Origin: Bacillus alkalicellulosilyticus
GTDB lineage: Bacteria; Bacillota; Bacilli; Bacillales; Bacillaceae_F
NCBI RefSeq assembly: GCF_002019795.1
Contig: NZ_KV917381.1
Coordinates: forward strand, 4,000,068-4,064,067
DNA length: 64,000 nucleotides
Reading direction: 5' to 3'
Shown here: in pieces, positions 52,667 to 60,673 of the stretch
Numbering within the stretch: the first letter of the stretch is position 1
How the letters are laid out: each line of letters starts with the position of its first letter
The notes under the pieces: model-generated
Database searches by the model: none
What the model was told of the DNA's origin: nothing
The model's input: only the letters and a program-made list of their open reading frames with translations
Translations under genes and position numbers: made by a program

Positions 52667-53557
52667 TTAAACTCGTAAAAATTTCCGAACACTCATCATA
52701 CTACCCCATACGCCTATGAAAGCACCGATTAGTAGCAGTACCGCACTTATTTGATAAATGACTGGATTGAGCGGCAATAATGTAAAGAACATATCATAAC
52801 GCTGATTAAAACTATCTGAAGCATAGGAATAGCCTAGTGCAAGTAGAATAATAGGGATAGCTGCACCTACGACCCCAAACAGAAGACCCTCTACAAAAAA
52901 CGGCCAGCGAATAAATCCGTTTGTAGCACCAACAAGCTTCATGATTTGAATTTCTCGTTTTCTCGCAACAATCGTTAGCTTAATCGTATTTGCAATTAAA
53001 AACATCGCCGTGAACATCATGGCTCCAACGAGAAAAACTCCCACATTGCGCACAAGATTTGTTGCTTCAAATAACTTTTCGACCACATCTTGTGCATAAT
53101 TAATCGAATACACATTAGGAAGGTCTTCTATTCGTTCCGCGACAGAACCCGTTAAATGTGGACTCACTGCACGAACAACGAGTATGTTATTAAATGGATT
53201 TTCTTCACGTAAGCCTTCAAAGGCCGTACCCATATCTTCCATACTTTCAATAAACTGGTCTAAACCTTCATCACGACCTACAAATACAACACTTTCTACA
53301 TTAGGCAACTGTTCAATCAAACGCTGTAAATCTCGTTCCTGTTTTTCATTTGCCGTAAGTTCAATATGAACACGGATTTCAACATCTTCTTCAACGGTTT
53401 GAACCATGTGATTCATATTTATAATTAATAGGAGAAATAATCCTACAATTAACAACATAATGGATACAGAACTTATTGAAGCAAACGTCATCCAGCCATT
53501 GCGAATGAGGTTCTTTGCTCCTTCTTTCCCATGTCGGACAAGGGTTCTAGATTTCAT
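52667..53557 (-). CDS. ftsX: Cell division protein FtsX
   Basis: The membrane subunit of the FtsEX ABC complex. The 296-residue product has four transmembrane segments (about 24-48, 170-195, 220-242, 265-288) with a large extracellular loop between the first and second, which in relatives contacts the peptidoglycan hydrolase. GWMTFASISSVSIMLL and the intracellular KREIQIMKLVGATNGFIRWPF are typical signatures. It overlaps ftsE by 11 nt. Confidence 0.96.
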   Translation of the reverse strand: MKSRTLVRHGKEGAKNLIRNGWMTFASISSVSIMLLIVGLFLLLIINMNHMVQTVEEDVEIRVHIELTANEKQERDLQRLIEQLPNVESVVFVGRDEGLDQFIESMEDMGTAFEGLREENPFNNILVVRAVSPHLTGSVAERIEDLPNVYSINYAQDVVEKLFEATNLVRNVGVFLVGAMMFTAMFLIANTIKLTIVARKREIQIMKLVGATNGFIRWPFFVEGLLFGVVGAAIPIILLALGYSYASDSFNQRYDMFFTLLPLNPVIYQISAVLLLIGAFIGVWGSMMSVRKFLRV

Positions 53558-54233
53558 ATCCGTAATTCCCCCTTACCTCATCACGAACTACTCGTCCATC
53601 TTCAATAGCGATTACTCTTTTCTTTATTGTGTTTACAATTTCTTTATTGTGAGTGGCCATGACAATAGTTGTTCCTCTATTATTAATGCTTTCTAAAGTG
53701 TCCATAATCTCCCAGGCCGTATCGGGGTCTAGGTTACCAGTGGGTTCATCAGCGATTAATACAGCAGGTCGATTGACAATGGCTCTTGCAATCGCTACAC
53801 GTTGTTGCTCTCCACCAGATAACTCATCTGGTTTGAACCGAGCTTTATTTTTTAACTTGACGATATCAAGAACTTGCATCACTTTTCGTTTAATCGAATC
53901 TGGATTTTCTTCGATTACCTCAAGAGCATACGCAATATTTTCATAGATTGTAAGGTTTGGTAGGAGCTTAAAGTCCTGAAACACGACTCCAATTTGTCTA
54001 CGTAAAAAAGGAATATGTTTTTCCTTTAGCGTTGTTAAGTTTGTACCATTTATAAAAATTTGGCCTTTAGTCGGCTTTTCTTCTCGATACATCATTTTGA
54101 TAAATGTCGATTTTCCTGCACCACTTGGTCCAACAACGTAAACAAATTCTCCTTTACCAATCGTAATATCGATCCCATTTATCGCCTTCATGCCATTTGG
54201 ATAAGTCTTCCAAACATCTTTCATGTCTATCAA
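53547..54233 (-). CDS. ftsE: Cell division ATP-binding protein FtsE
   Basis: The ABC ATPase partner of FtsX. Its start is placed at TTG 54233, after AGGAAGTGA, because this gives [14 protein letters not shown] and 228 residues, the length of B. subtilis FtsE. An ATG nine codons upstream lacks a site. Walker A is [13 protein letters not shown], the signature is [14 protein letters not shown], Walker B is [13 protein letters not shown] and the H-loop is [10 protein letters not shown]. The 400-nt space upstream (54234-54629) is AT rich, with TATAAT-like hexamers at 54310-54315 and 54399-54404 but poor -35 regions. Confidence 0.96.
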   Translation of the reverse strand: MIDMKDVWKTYPNGMKAINGIDITIGKGEFVYVVGPSGAGKSTFIKMMYREEKPTKGQIFINGTNLTTLKEKHIPFLRRQIGVVFQDFKLLPNLTIYENIAYALEVIEENPDSIKRKVMQVLDIVKLKNKARFKPDELSGGEQQRVAIARAIVNRPAVLIADEPTGNLDPDTAWEIMDTLESINNRGTTIVMATHNKEIVNTIKKRVIAIEDGRVVRDEVRGNYGYEI

Positions 54234-54629
54234 TATTATCACTTCCTGTTTCCCAGACATTTGTTGTTAGTATGTTTACTAGCTATAAATTTGGGGTAAA
54301 TAAAAGTACATTATAATATACATGTTCTATTTTTTGTTGTGGGTAATTGTTGAAATGGCAAAAAAGAACACAGTTGTTGTCGAACATAATCATTTAATAT
54401 TATAACACCATTTTTTTTATAATGGGCATTGAATTTTATTACAATTTTATTTCATTTTCCTCAAAAATTTACGTATGTATTGCTTAGTAGGTGTAATATC
54501 CTCTAATATTATTCTACATTTTTCAACATTTTACATATTCATAATTATACCACAATATTCCTCTTTAGTTTTAAATTACAATAATATTGTCAGATTTTTT
54601 GTTTTTAGTTACATAATTCAAACAATGAA

Positions 54630-54668
54630 GAGGGTGGGAAAAGGTAAAACAACCTTTTTCCCACCCTC
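54630..54668 (-). terminator. Terminator after cccB
   Basis: GAGGGTGGGAAAAAGG and CCTTTTCCCACCCTC form a long stem right after the stop codon. The T run on the minus strand is weak (CTTCATTG), so it may also serve the other strand. Confidence 0.7.
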
Positions 54669-54673
54669 TTTGA

Positions 54674-55072
54674 TTATTGCTGGTCTGCAATCCATTTTGC
54701 TAGGTTCTCAGCTTCCGGTCCTGAAATTAAACCTTTAGGCATCGTTCCTTGGCCGTGGTCAATGATAAACAAAATTTCTTCCCACGAATAATCCAATCCT
54801 ACTAAACCAGGAGTTGACCCAACCCCTTGCAAGTCTCCACCATGACAAGAAATACAGCCACTTGCTTGATAGGCTTCTTGAGCTGTCACAGCATCATACT
54901 CTAAGTTTTCTGTTTCATTGGCTGTCGGTTCGGTTTCTTCGGTAGGGGCAGCGTCTTCCGGTTGCTCTGCTGGTTCAGGTTCAGCAGGAGCTGGTTCATT
55001 TCCACCACCACCACCACAGGCTCCAAGAACGAGAGCTAACACAGCCAATATGGCCAATAGTGATTTTTTCAT
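54674..55072 (-). CDS. cccB: Cytochrome c-551 lipoprotein
   Basis: A small c-type cytochrome anchored by a lipid outside the membrane. The 132-residue precursor has a lipoprotein signal (ALVLGAC, Cys at about 20), an acidic Pro/Glu/Ala linker (about 26-60) and a class I cytochrome c domain. That domain has the haem motif Cys-Ile-Ser-Cys-His (SGCISCHGG) and the axial methionine in GTMPKG. The start is at the second of two ATGs, after GGAGGG. It lies between ftsE and yvjA as in B. subtilis. Confidence 0.94.
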   Translation of the reverse strand: MKKSLLAILAVLALVLGACGGGGGNEPAPAEPEPAEQPEDAAPTEETEPTANETENLEYDAVTAQEAYQASGCISCHGGDLQGVGSTPGLVGLDYSWEEILFIIDHGQGTMPKGLISGPEAENLAKWIADQQ

Positions 55073-55117
55073 CATTTTCCCTCCTACATTGTTTCCGTTC
55101 ACACCTATTATCCCAAA

Positions 55118-55993
55118 TTATTGTAATTTAAAACCCTCACCTAACACTTCTGTTGCATTTGTAACGACAACAAATGCTTTCGGGTCAACAGCTTTCACCA
55201 TTTGCTTTAACTTATTGACTTCATTTTGGTGAACTACACACATGAGCACGGGGCGTTCTTCCTCTGTATATCCACCGTACGCTGATAATTTCGTGACTCC
55301 GCGATCAAGGTCTGTTAATATCGTTTGTCTAACTGCATCTTGGTCATTAGAAATAATGTAAGCAACCTTTGAATAGCCTACCCCCATCTGGACTAAGTCA
55401 ATCGTTTTTCCAGTGACAAATAAAGCAATTAACGCATAAAGAGCTAGTTCAATTGAGAAGACTACTGCTGATGTCGCAACGATAAGTCCATCAAGAATAA
55501 AGACACATGCGCCAAGAGACAGACCTGTATACTTATGAATAATTTGTGCAGCCAAATCCGTGCCACCAGTACTAGCATTTGCACGAAAGACAATCCCAAG
55601 CCCAAGACCAACACCAATTCCACCAAACAAAGCCCCAAGCAATGGGTCACTTGTTGCCGGTTCAAGGTGTCGTGTGAGAAGAACTACATACGGTAAAAAT
55701 ATTGTACCTACGAGCGTTTTTGCTCCATACTTCATTCCACCAAGAAGCAATATCCCTAAAATAAACAACGGGATGTTAAATCCCCATTGAACAAAGGCAG
55801 GCTCAATCCCAAATAAATCATATGTAATCGTACTAATCCCACTTACTCCCCCAGAGGCAATTCGGTTAGGGAGTAAAAATAAATTAAAGGCAATTGCAAC
55901 AATGGCTGAACCGATTAAAATATAGGCATAATCACTAACAGCTTGAAGCTTTGGATTAATTGGTGTTCTCCGTTTGTTTACCATCATCATCAT
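55118..55993 (-). CDS. yvjA: YitT/DUF2179-family membrane protein YvjA
   Basis: A 291-residue protein with five or six transmembrane segments (about 20-205) and a C-terminal cytosolic DUF2179 domain (about 215-285, RPVLMCVVHQNEVNKLKQMV). ANASTGGTDLAAQII is a family signature. The function is unknown. Four ATGs in a row open the frame; the first has reasonable spacing to AAAGGAAATGAG. The gene is in syntenic position with cccB; beyond it the synteny breaks at the IS element. Confidence 0.9.
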   Translation of the reverse strand: MMMMVNKRRTPINPKLQAVSDYAYILIGSAIVAIAFNLFLLPNRIASGGVSGISTITYDLFGIEPAFVQWGFNIPLFILGILLLGGMKYGAKTLVGTIFLPYVVLLTRHLEPATSDPLLGALFGGIGVGLGLGIVFRANASTGGTDLAAQIIHKYTGLSLGACVFILDGLIVATSAVVFSIELALYALIALFVTGKTIDLVQMGVGYSKVAYIISNDQDAVRQTILTDLDRGVTKLSAYGGYTEEERPVLMCVVHQNEVNKLKQMVKAVDPKAFVVVTNATEVLGEGFKLQ

Positions 55994-56163
55994 TTTTATA
56001 CACTCATTTCCTTTGATTTCCGAACGTAGTATAGCACTCTCTAAATGAAGTGTAAACAGGAACCAATTAACGCTTTAGCGCGGTGTCAGAATGCTTTTTT
56101 AGTGTGTACTGTAAATGTCGAAAGTATGAATACACCTGTGGGTTGGAGCTGTTTGGGAGCTAA

Positions 56164-56234
56164 CGGACATACGTTCCTCTAATTTACTTAAAACCAGATT
56201 TTTCAGAGACTAACGGACACCCAGTCCTCTATCT
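56164..56234 (+). repeat. TGTCCG/CGGACA repeat, part interrupted by the IS
   Basis: Two CGGACA starts at 56164 and 56214. The second copy (CGGACACCCAGT plus CTCTATCT) is cut by the IS element at 56235 and continues at 57654. The space between yvjA and the IS (55994-56163) shows nothing else. Confidence 0.7.
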
Positions 56235-56307
56235 AGTCAAGTCCAGAGTAATGTGTAAATTACTTAGCTACAATGTTACAACCTATAATGATATATAGTT
56301 AGTTTTT

Positions 56308-56354
56308 GATTTTGGTTACTTGGATGGGGGGACCCCATCCAAGTAACCAAAATC
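56308..56354. other. Perfect 22-bp stem inside the IS element
   Basis: GATTTTGGTTACTTGGATGGGG (22 bases as a stem arm, here split in description: GATTTTGG-TTACTTGG-ATGGGG) is followed by GGA and its exact complement. It lies between the transposase stop (56377) and the left end. No T run follows on the minus strand, so it is not a standard terminator. Confidence 0.85.
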
Positions 56355-56376
56355 TCGCTTCGCGCGGCTCGCTGGT

Positions 56377-57543
56377 TTAGGGCTTTAGAGTATATCTCCT
56401 ATTTAACTGAAGGTTTTCATTCTCCATTAATAGCGCCCCAATTAATCGAAAAGCTGATTGTGTATTTGGAAAAATACGAATGACTCTTTCTCGTCTTCTT
56501 ATTTCCTGATTTAGACGCTCTAACGAGTTGGTACTTGATAGGTGTCGTTGATACATTTTTGGTTCATTTAAATATTGAATGGATTCTTCAAATCCGTCTT
56601 CAAGGATTTCAATTGCCTTCTTCAACTTGGGATTATCTTGGTGATTCATGAGAAGGTCATCTTTAAATTTCCTTGCTTCTTCACAAGAGATTGTTTGGTA
56701 TATTCTTCTCAAATCTGCTATGACCTGGCTAGACCCTTTTTTGGGAAGTTTATTAATAATGTTTCGTTTAAAGTGAACGGAACACCTTTGCCATGAAGTT
56801 CCGATAAATTCTCGGTCTATAGCCTTTTTTAATCCAGCATGGGCATCAGAGACAATAAGTTTAGGAGATTGGAGTCCTCGCGCTTTTAAATCACTGAAGA
56901 ACCCTTGCCACGCCTCGAAACTCTCAGCGTGGTCTATTTTTAATCCAATAACTTGCCTCTTTTTTTCCTCATCCATTGCCGTCATAAGATAGACTGCTTT
57001 GGGTACAACTTTATTATGTTCACGCACCTTAATATACATGGCATCTGCATAGAGGTAAGGAAAATACTGGACATTAAGTGGTCGATTAGCCCATTTATTC
57101 ACAACAGGATCAAGCTTCTCCGTTAGGGACGAAACAAATGATTTGGATACACTTTCTCCGCAAAGTTGTTCTACAATGTTTTTTACTTTTCGTGTTGACA
57201 CCCCATTTACCACCATTTCTAACATAGAAAGAGTTAGTGCTTGGTCTACGCGAGAAAACCGTTCAAATATAGAAGTTGAAAAGTCTCCTTCTCTTGTACG
57301 AGGTACACGTAATTTAATTTTTCCAATACTAATCAGTAGCTCACGCTCATAATATCCATTACGGTAATCCCGGCGTTCTGGAGAACGCTCATAGGCAGAT
57401 GCTTGTAAATGCTCATCCCGTTTTTTCTCCATAAACTCATTAAGAACTAATACAATTGAAGATTTTACAACGGCATCAATATTCGAATTCATCACAGATT
57501 CTTTTAAAACATCAATATCTAGGTTAAACTGTATTTGAGTCAT
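56377..57543 (-). CDS. IS256-family (mutator type) transposase
   Basis: A 388-residue DDE transposase. The N-terminal half binds the ends (RRDYRNGYYERELLISIGKI). The first catalytic Asp is in PYLYADAMYIKVRE (about 165), the second in LIVSDAHAGLKKAI (about 230), and the Glu in SSTNSLERLNQEIRRRERVI (about 335). The order and spacing are those of the mutator/IS256 group, and WQRCSVHFKRN is a further signature. Length is complete and no frameshift is seen. The start ATG 57543 follows GAGGGAAT; the longer frame from 57594 has no site. Confidence 0.95.
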   Translation of the reverse strand: MTQIQFNLDIDVLKESVMNSNIDAVVKSSIVLVLNEFMEKKRDEHLQASAYERSPERRDYRNGYYERELLISIGKIKLRVPRTREGDFSTSIFERFSRVDQALTLSMLEMVVNGVSTRKVKNIVEQLCGESVSKSFVSSLTEKLDPVVNKWANRPLNVQYFPYLYADAMYIKVREHNKVVPKAVYLMTAMDEEKKRQVIGLKIDHAESFEAWQGFFSDLKARGLQSPKLIVSDAHAGLKKAIDREFIGTSWQRCSVHFKRNIINKLPKKGSSQVIADLRRIYQTISCEEARKFKDDLLMNHQDNPKLKKAIEILEDGFEESIQYLNEPKMYQRHLSSTNSLERLNQEIRRRERVIRIFPNTQSAFRLIGALLMENENLQLNRRYTLKP

Positions 57544-57653
57544 TTTATATTCCCTCTTCTCATGTTTTTCGTGGTTGTTAAACATTGTAGCCAAGAAGGT
57601 ATAAAATGACTCTTTTTGTTTTTACACAATTATACGGACTTAATCCTCTATCT

Positions 57654-57763
57654 CATGAAATTTCTATGTTTTTACTCACTTTTTAGTCAAATAAGTGCAT
57701 CTGTGTCCGTTAGAATCATAAATCATCGTTTTTTCGTAAAATAAGGTACTGTGTGTCCGTAAG
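57654..57763 (+). repeat. TGTCCG repeat, part to the right of the IS
   Basis: The continuation of the interrupted copy: AATAAGTGCATCTGTGTCCGTTAGAA (as AATAAGTGCATC then TGTGTCCGTTAGAA, 57690-57714), TCATCGTTTTTT and TGTGTCCGTAAGCAAAACAA at about 57752-57771. The last segment is nearly identical to 33910-33926, and the first to 61366-61382. Confidence 0.75.
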
Positions 57764-57802
57764 CAAAACAAGAGGGTGGGACTAAAGGTTGTTTTTACCG
57801 AG

Positions 57803-57840
57803 GGCACTGAAAAAGTTCGGTTTTTTACTTTTACAGTGCC
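57803..57840 (+). repeat. GGCACTG/CAGTGCC hairpin of the modular repeat
   Basis: GGCACTG (57803-57809) pairs with CAGTGCC (57834-57840), extended by AAAAGT/ACTTTT. It directly precedes structured repeat copy 2. Confidence 0.7.
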
Positions 57841-57846
57841 TTCGAT

Positions 57847-57930
57847 GCAATGTGCGTAACCGTTGCTTTTTTTACAAGCCTGCTACGAGTGGGTTTCTCG
57901 TAGCAGGCGGGCAACGAGTGGAGCCATTGC
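57847..57930 (+). repeat. Structured repeat element, copy 2
   Basis: An 84-nt element. Outer stem GCAATG/CATTGC, second stem CGTTGC/GCAACG, and an apical 12-bp hairpin GCCTGCTACGAG/CTCGTAGCAGGC with loop TGGGTTT. Conserved single-stranded parts are TGCGTAAC and AGTGGAGC. The closest copy is 58010-58093, with the same length and fold but different stem bases. Confidence 0.8.
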
Positions 57931-57943
57931 AACCATAATCAAA

Positions 57944-57980
57944 GGCATTGAAAAAGTTGGTTTGTACTTTTTCAATGGCC
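57944..57980 (+). repeat. Second hairpin of the modular repeat
   Basis: GGCATTGAAAAAGT pairs with ACTTTTTCAATGGCC with one bulged G. It stands between copies 2 and 3 in the same relation as the hairpin at 57803 to copy 2. TCGTTTTTACC follows. Confidence 0.7.
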
Positions 57981-58009
57981 TCGTTTTTACCTTTTGTCCT
58001 ACCCTCTAA

Positions 58010-58093
58010 GCAATGAGCGAAACGCCACCTTCTTTTATAGCCCGTTGTGAGTGGTTTCCTCACAACGGGCTTTGTGGCAAGTGAAGCCATTGC
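58010..58093 (+). repeat. Structured repeat element, copy 3
   Basis: An 84-nt element. Outer stem GCAATG/CATTGC, second stem GCCAC/GTGGC, and an apical 13-bp hairpin AGCCCGTTGTGAG/CTCACAACGGGCT. The stem bases differ from copy 2 on both strands, keeping the pairing, while AGCGAAAC and AAGTGAAGC are conserved. It ends 32 nt before the stop codon of the 747-residue protein gene. Confidence 0.8.
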
Positions 58094-58124
58094 AGATGTT
58101 TTAGCTAGGTACGTCCCCTCCATT

Positions 58125-60368
58125 TTACTGAATAAGAAATTCGATAAACTTTTTATTAGGAGCATGCTCCAGAGTGGATAGTTTTGCTTTCGCTTTTTCC
58201 CGACCATCCCTAAAATACGTATCGACAGCCTCTAGAAACGATTGATTTACCTCAACCTCTTTCACTAGCGCAGATAAATCCTTAAATTTTCTATACTTAT
58301 ACGGGTGTTGCTTTGCGATGTCTACTATCTCTTCCTTATCTGTTCCGATGTACAATTCTAAAGCGAGCACATCAGCAATGATTGTATTTCCACGTTCTTG
58401 TTCGAGTCCATCGTTTAACCATTTTCTAGTCCCCTCTAAATCTCCTTGCTGAAATAAAGCTTTCGCTTGGTCTTGCGCAATATTTGGGATTAATGGTTCG
58501 CCCTGTTTGATTATGATGCTTACATATTTTGTAAACCATTTGTTATACGTCTCCCAGTTCTTATCTGCATTCGCCAATTCTGCTAAGCGTATATAATAAT
58601 TAGGATGGTTGGTTTGTTCTGCTAAAACTTCTAAGTGACTTTGGTACATTTCGCTCAATTGCTCATCTTCAGAGTCTCGTAAATGTGGTTGGAGCAATAC
58701 CGTTATCATTCGAAGAGCATGAAGGTCTTGTGGGTCCTCTCTATAATCTTTTTGATATCCTTTTAAAGCACCTTCCGTGTCTTCTTTTAAAAGCAGTTTA
58801 TCACTGGCTGAAAGTTCTCTATTTTTCAATGTAAAGAATGGAATGTTGCCAACCGTGTCTTCTGTTAATCGGTAGCCGTTACTTTGAGCTAGCTCTTTCC
58901 CATCTTCTGAGAAAGCTTGGATAGACCATGAAATTGTTGCATTCGGGTTTAAAAATCCAAGTAACTTTTCTGGCTCTAGCACGACATTTCCATTGTTATC
59001 GGTCGAATAACCGCCATCTAATAGAGGAGCAATATCTACCAGTGATATGTCAACTCTAGACTGGGTTATTTTTTCTTTGACGATACGTGAGTATATCGCG
59101 TGTTCATGATGAAATTGTAAAGATAAGCTATAGTACGCAGCCTCTTTTACGGGTTCCCATTCAAATTTTATCCTCTCTTCTGTTATGATCTCCTCATTTA
59201 CAGGTTCAATGACTTCAATCAAAGGTTGTAACGTAATATCATATGATACCGACTGACCATCTTTTACATGTATCCATTCATAAGAGTCCATTGGCCACGA
59301 ATAGCCGTCGACATGTGAATATTGTAGCCCTAACCCAATTTGGTAATCTCCGGAATACACATTGGGGAATTCATACTCCCCTTCAAAGTTGGTCTTTGCC
59401 ACATATCTTTCAGAATCGGGATGTACACTTCGATTAAGGTTATGTTCGTCACGTAAGTATACGAAAACTCCTTCTAACGGAGTTCCATCTTCTCTTGTAA
59501 TCTTTCCAAAGACTCTTCCATTCTCTTGTATGCTCCCATTCTCTTGCATTTGCTTTATTGTTTGTTTCAAGCTCATTAATGGGTGGTCAGAATCAACTGG
59601 AACTTCGTCCTCATCTTCGAATTGGTTACGCCAAGTTTCTTCTCCTTTTTCCCATTTTTCAATTTGAACTAATGCCTCTTCTAGATCTCCTTTCACAAGA
59701 AGGGCCTCTACCATCGTAGTCGTCCACATTTGAGAAGGGTGGTACTCCCATTCATCAATTTCTTCGTACGATTCTATTTGTTCAGCCTCAACCACCAACA
59801 AGATATCAATGGCTTCTTCTATTCTTCCTTCCTCGAGCAATAACTCAGATTTTTTCAAGAAAAATGTTTCTCGATATGAAGGAGCACCTTGTTCAATCAA
59901 TTCTTTTTCCTTCTCATCTAGAAATTGCAACGCTGTCTCAGTACCCTTTTCCTTTCGAACTTCATCTGTAAAATGAACAATAATTTCATCATAACGCCAG
60001 TCTCTAGGACCATGCTCTAGATAATAATAAAGGTAGGGTTCAATTTCTTCATCTGTAAAACCACTCCATTGAGTAGAACCTCCATGCATGACTCCAAACC
60101 CAGGACTCATATAAATAGGATGACGCTCCCCTCGGTCTTTCCAAGATATAATATATTCTTCAATTAAACGTAACTTCTTTTGTGTTCCAGTGGCATTTTC
60201 GATTAATTCTATAATTTCACTTCCTGTATTCGGGTGGTCTGCTGCTATCATACGTTTGACTTGATATTCTTGAACAGCAGGTAGGACAAACTGAATGGCT
60301 ACTAGTAATAAAATAAGAAAACTACTAACGCCATATAATATGTGTTTTCTTTTAAACTCGACCTTCAT
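58125..60368 (-). CDS. Large membrane-anchored protein with carboxypeptidase-regulatory-like domain and TPR-like helices
   Basis: A 747-residue protein that I cannot name. One transmembrane segment (about 8-28) places the rest outside. Helical TPR-like segments (about 40-270) are followed by a carboxypeptidase regulatory-like beta domain (about 290-375, GRVFGKITREDGTPLEGVFVYL then GEYEFPNVYSGDYQIGL). An Fn3-like stretch (about 385-520) and a second helical TPR-like part (about 540-745) complete it. The ATG at 60368 overlaps the stop of the preceding small membrane protein gene (ATGA). It lies in an operon with an ECF sigma factor, so it is probably a member of that sigma factor's regulon or a sensor. 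The module interrupts the yvjA-prfB order of B. subtilis. Confidence 0.8.
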   Translation of the reverse strand: MKVEFKRKHILYGVSSFLILLLVAIQFVLPAVQEYQVKRMIAADHPNTGSEIIELIENATGTQKKLRLIEEYIISWKDRGERHPIYMSPGFGVMHGGSTQWSGFTDEEIEPYLYYYLEHGPRDWRYDEIIVHFTDEVRKEKGTETALQFLDEKEKELIEQGAPSYRETFFLKKSELLLEEGRIEEAIDILLVVEAEQIESYEEIDEWEYHPSQMWTTTMVEALLVKGDLEEALVQIEKWEKGEETWRNQFEDEDEVPVDSDHPLMSLKQTIKQMQENGSIQENGRVFGKITREDGTPLEGVFVYLRDEHNLNRSVHPDSERYVAKTNFEGEYEFPNVYSGDYQIGLGLQYSHVDGYSWPMDSYEWIHVKDGQSVSYDITLQPLIEVIEPVNEEIITEERIKFEWEPVKEAAYYSLSLQFHHEHAIYSRIVKEKITQSRVDISLVDIAPLLDGGYSTDNNGNVVLEPEKLLGFLNPNATISWSIQAFSEDGKELAQSNGYRLTEDTVGNIPFFTLKNRELSASDKLLLKEDTEGALKGYQKDYREDPQDLHALRMITVLLQPHLRDSEDEQLSEMYQSHLEVLAEQTNHPNYYIRLAELANADKNWETYNKWFTKYVSIIIKQGEPLIPNIAQDQAKALFQQGDLEGTRKWLNDGLEQERGNTIIADVLALELYIGTDKEEIVDIAKQHPYKYRKFKDLSALVKEVEVNQSFLEAVDTYFRDGREKAKAKLSTLEHAPNKKFIEFLIQ

Positions 60369-60673
60369 TCCCCACCCAACCTTTCTTCTATCATCTCGCT
60401 CCAATAAATACTGCCTTTTAGGTCAACGAGTTCACCTTTACCATCTTGTTGTTCAGGTGTTAATAATGGCACGCTTACAAGCAAAAAGGCGACTCCAAGA
60501 GCGGCACATACGGGATAAACAGGAATGGTTATTTTCCCATCCAACCATGCCGCATATCTTTCAATAAACGTTTTCGGATGAGTTTTCTTCAAGACATTTT
60601 TCTTTCGTTCAAACGTGTACGACTCTAACTCTTGCTCAAGCTTATAACGAATTTCTTTTTTCTCATGATTCAT
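60365..60673 (-). CDS. Small single-pass membrane protein, putative anti-sigma factor
   Basis: A 102-residue protein with a charged helical N terminus (about 1-45) on the cytosolic side, one transmembrane segment (about 52-70) and a short outer tail. It overlaps the sigma gene upstream and the large membrane protein gene downstream by 4 nt each. Position and topology suggest an anti-sigma factor; no zinc-binding HxxxCxxC motif is present, so this is an inference. Confidence 0.7.
   Translation of the reverse strand: MNHEKKEIRYKLEQELESYTFERKKNVLKKTHPKTFIERYAAWLDGKITIPVYPVCAALGVAFLLVSVPLLTPEQQDGKGELVDLKGSIYWSEMIEERLGGE

Larger units (their letters stand above)
56235..57645 (-). mobile_element. 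IS256-family insertion sequence with 8-bp target duplication
   Basis: A 1411-bp element. The right end reads inward as GATTAAGTCCGTATAATTG then TGTAAAAA, very close to the known IS256 terminus. The left end is a diverged copy with AAGTCC and AATGTGTAAA. CTCTATCT stands on both sides (56227-56234 and 57646-57653), an exact 8-bp duplication as expected for this family. Removing the element and one duplication restores a TGTCCG-type repeat that resembles the one at 61.3 kb. A single transposase gene and one large hairpin lie inside. Confidence 0.9.

Noticed and set aside
54475-54738. Plus-strand ORF upstream of ftsE
   Set aside because: AT-rich sequence overlapping the cccB terminator and the cccB 3' end; no start signals.
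56308-56354. Rho-independent terminator of the transposase gene
   Set aside because: The stem is perfect, but the minus strand continues with AAAAAC, not with T, so it does not meet the usual form.
57872-58207. Minus-strand ORF of 111 codons
   Set aside because: It is a translation of the folded repeats and overlaps the end of the 747-residue protein gene; pairing constraints explain the open frame.
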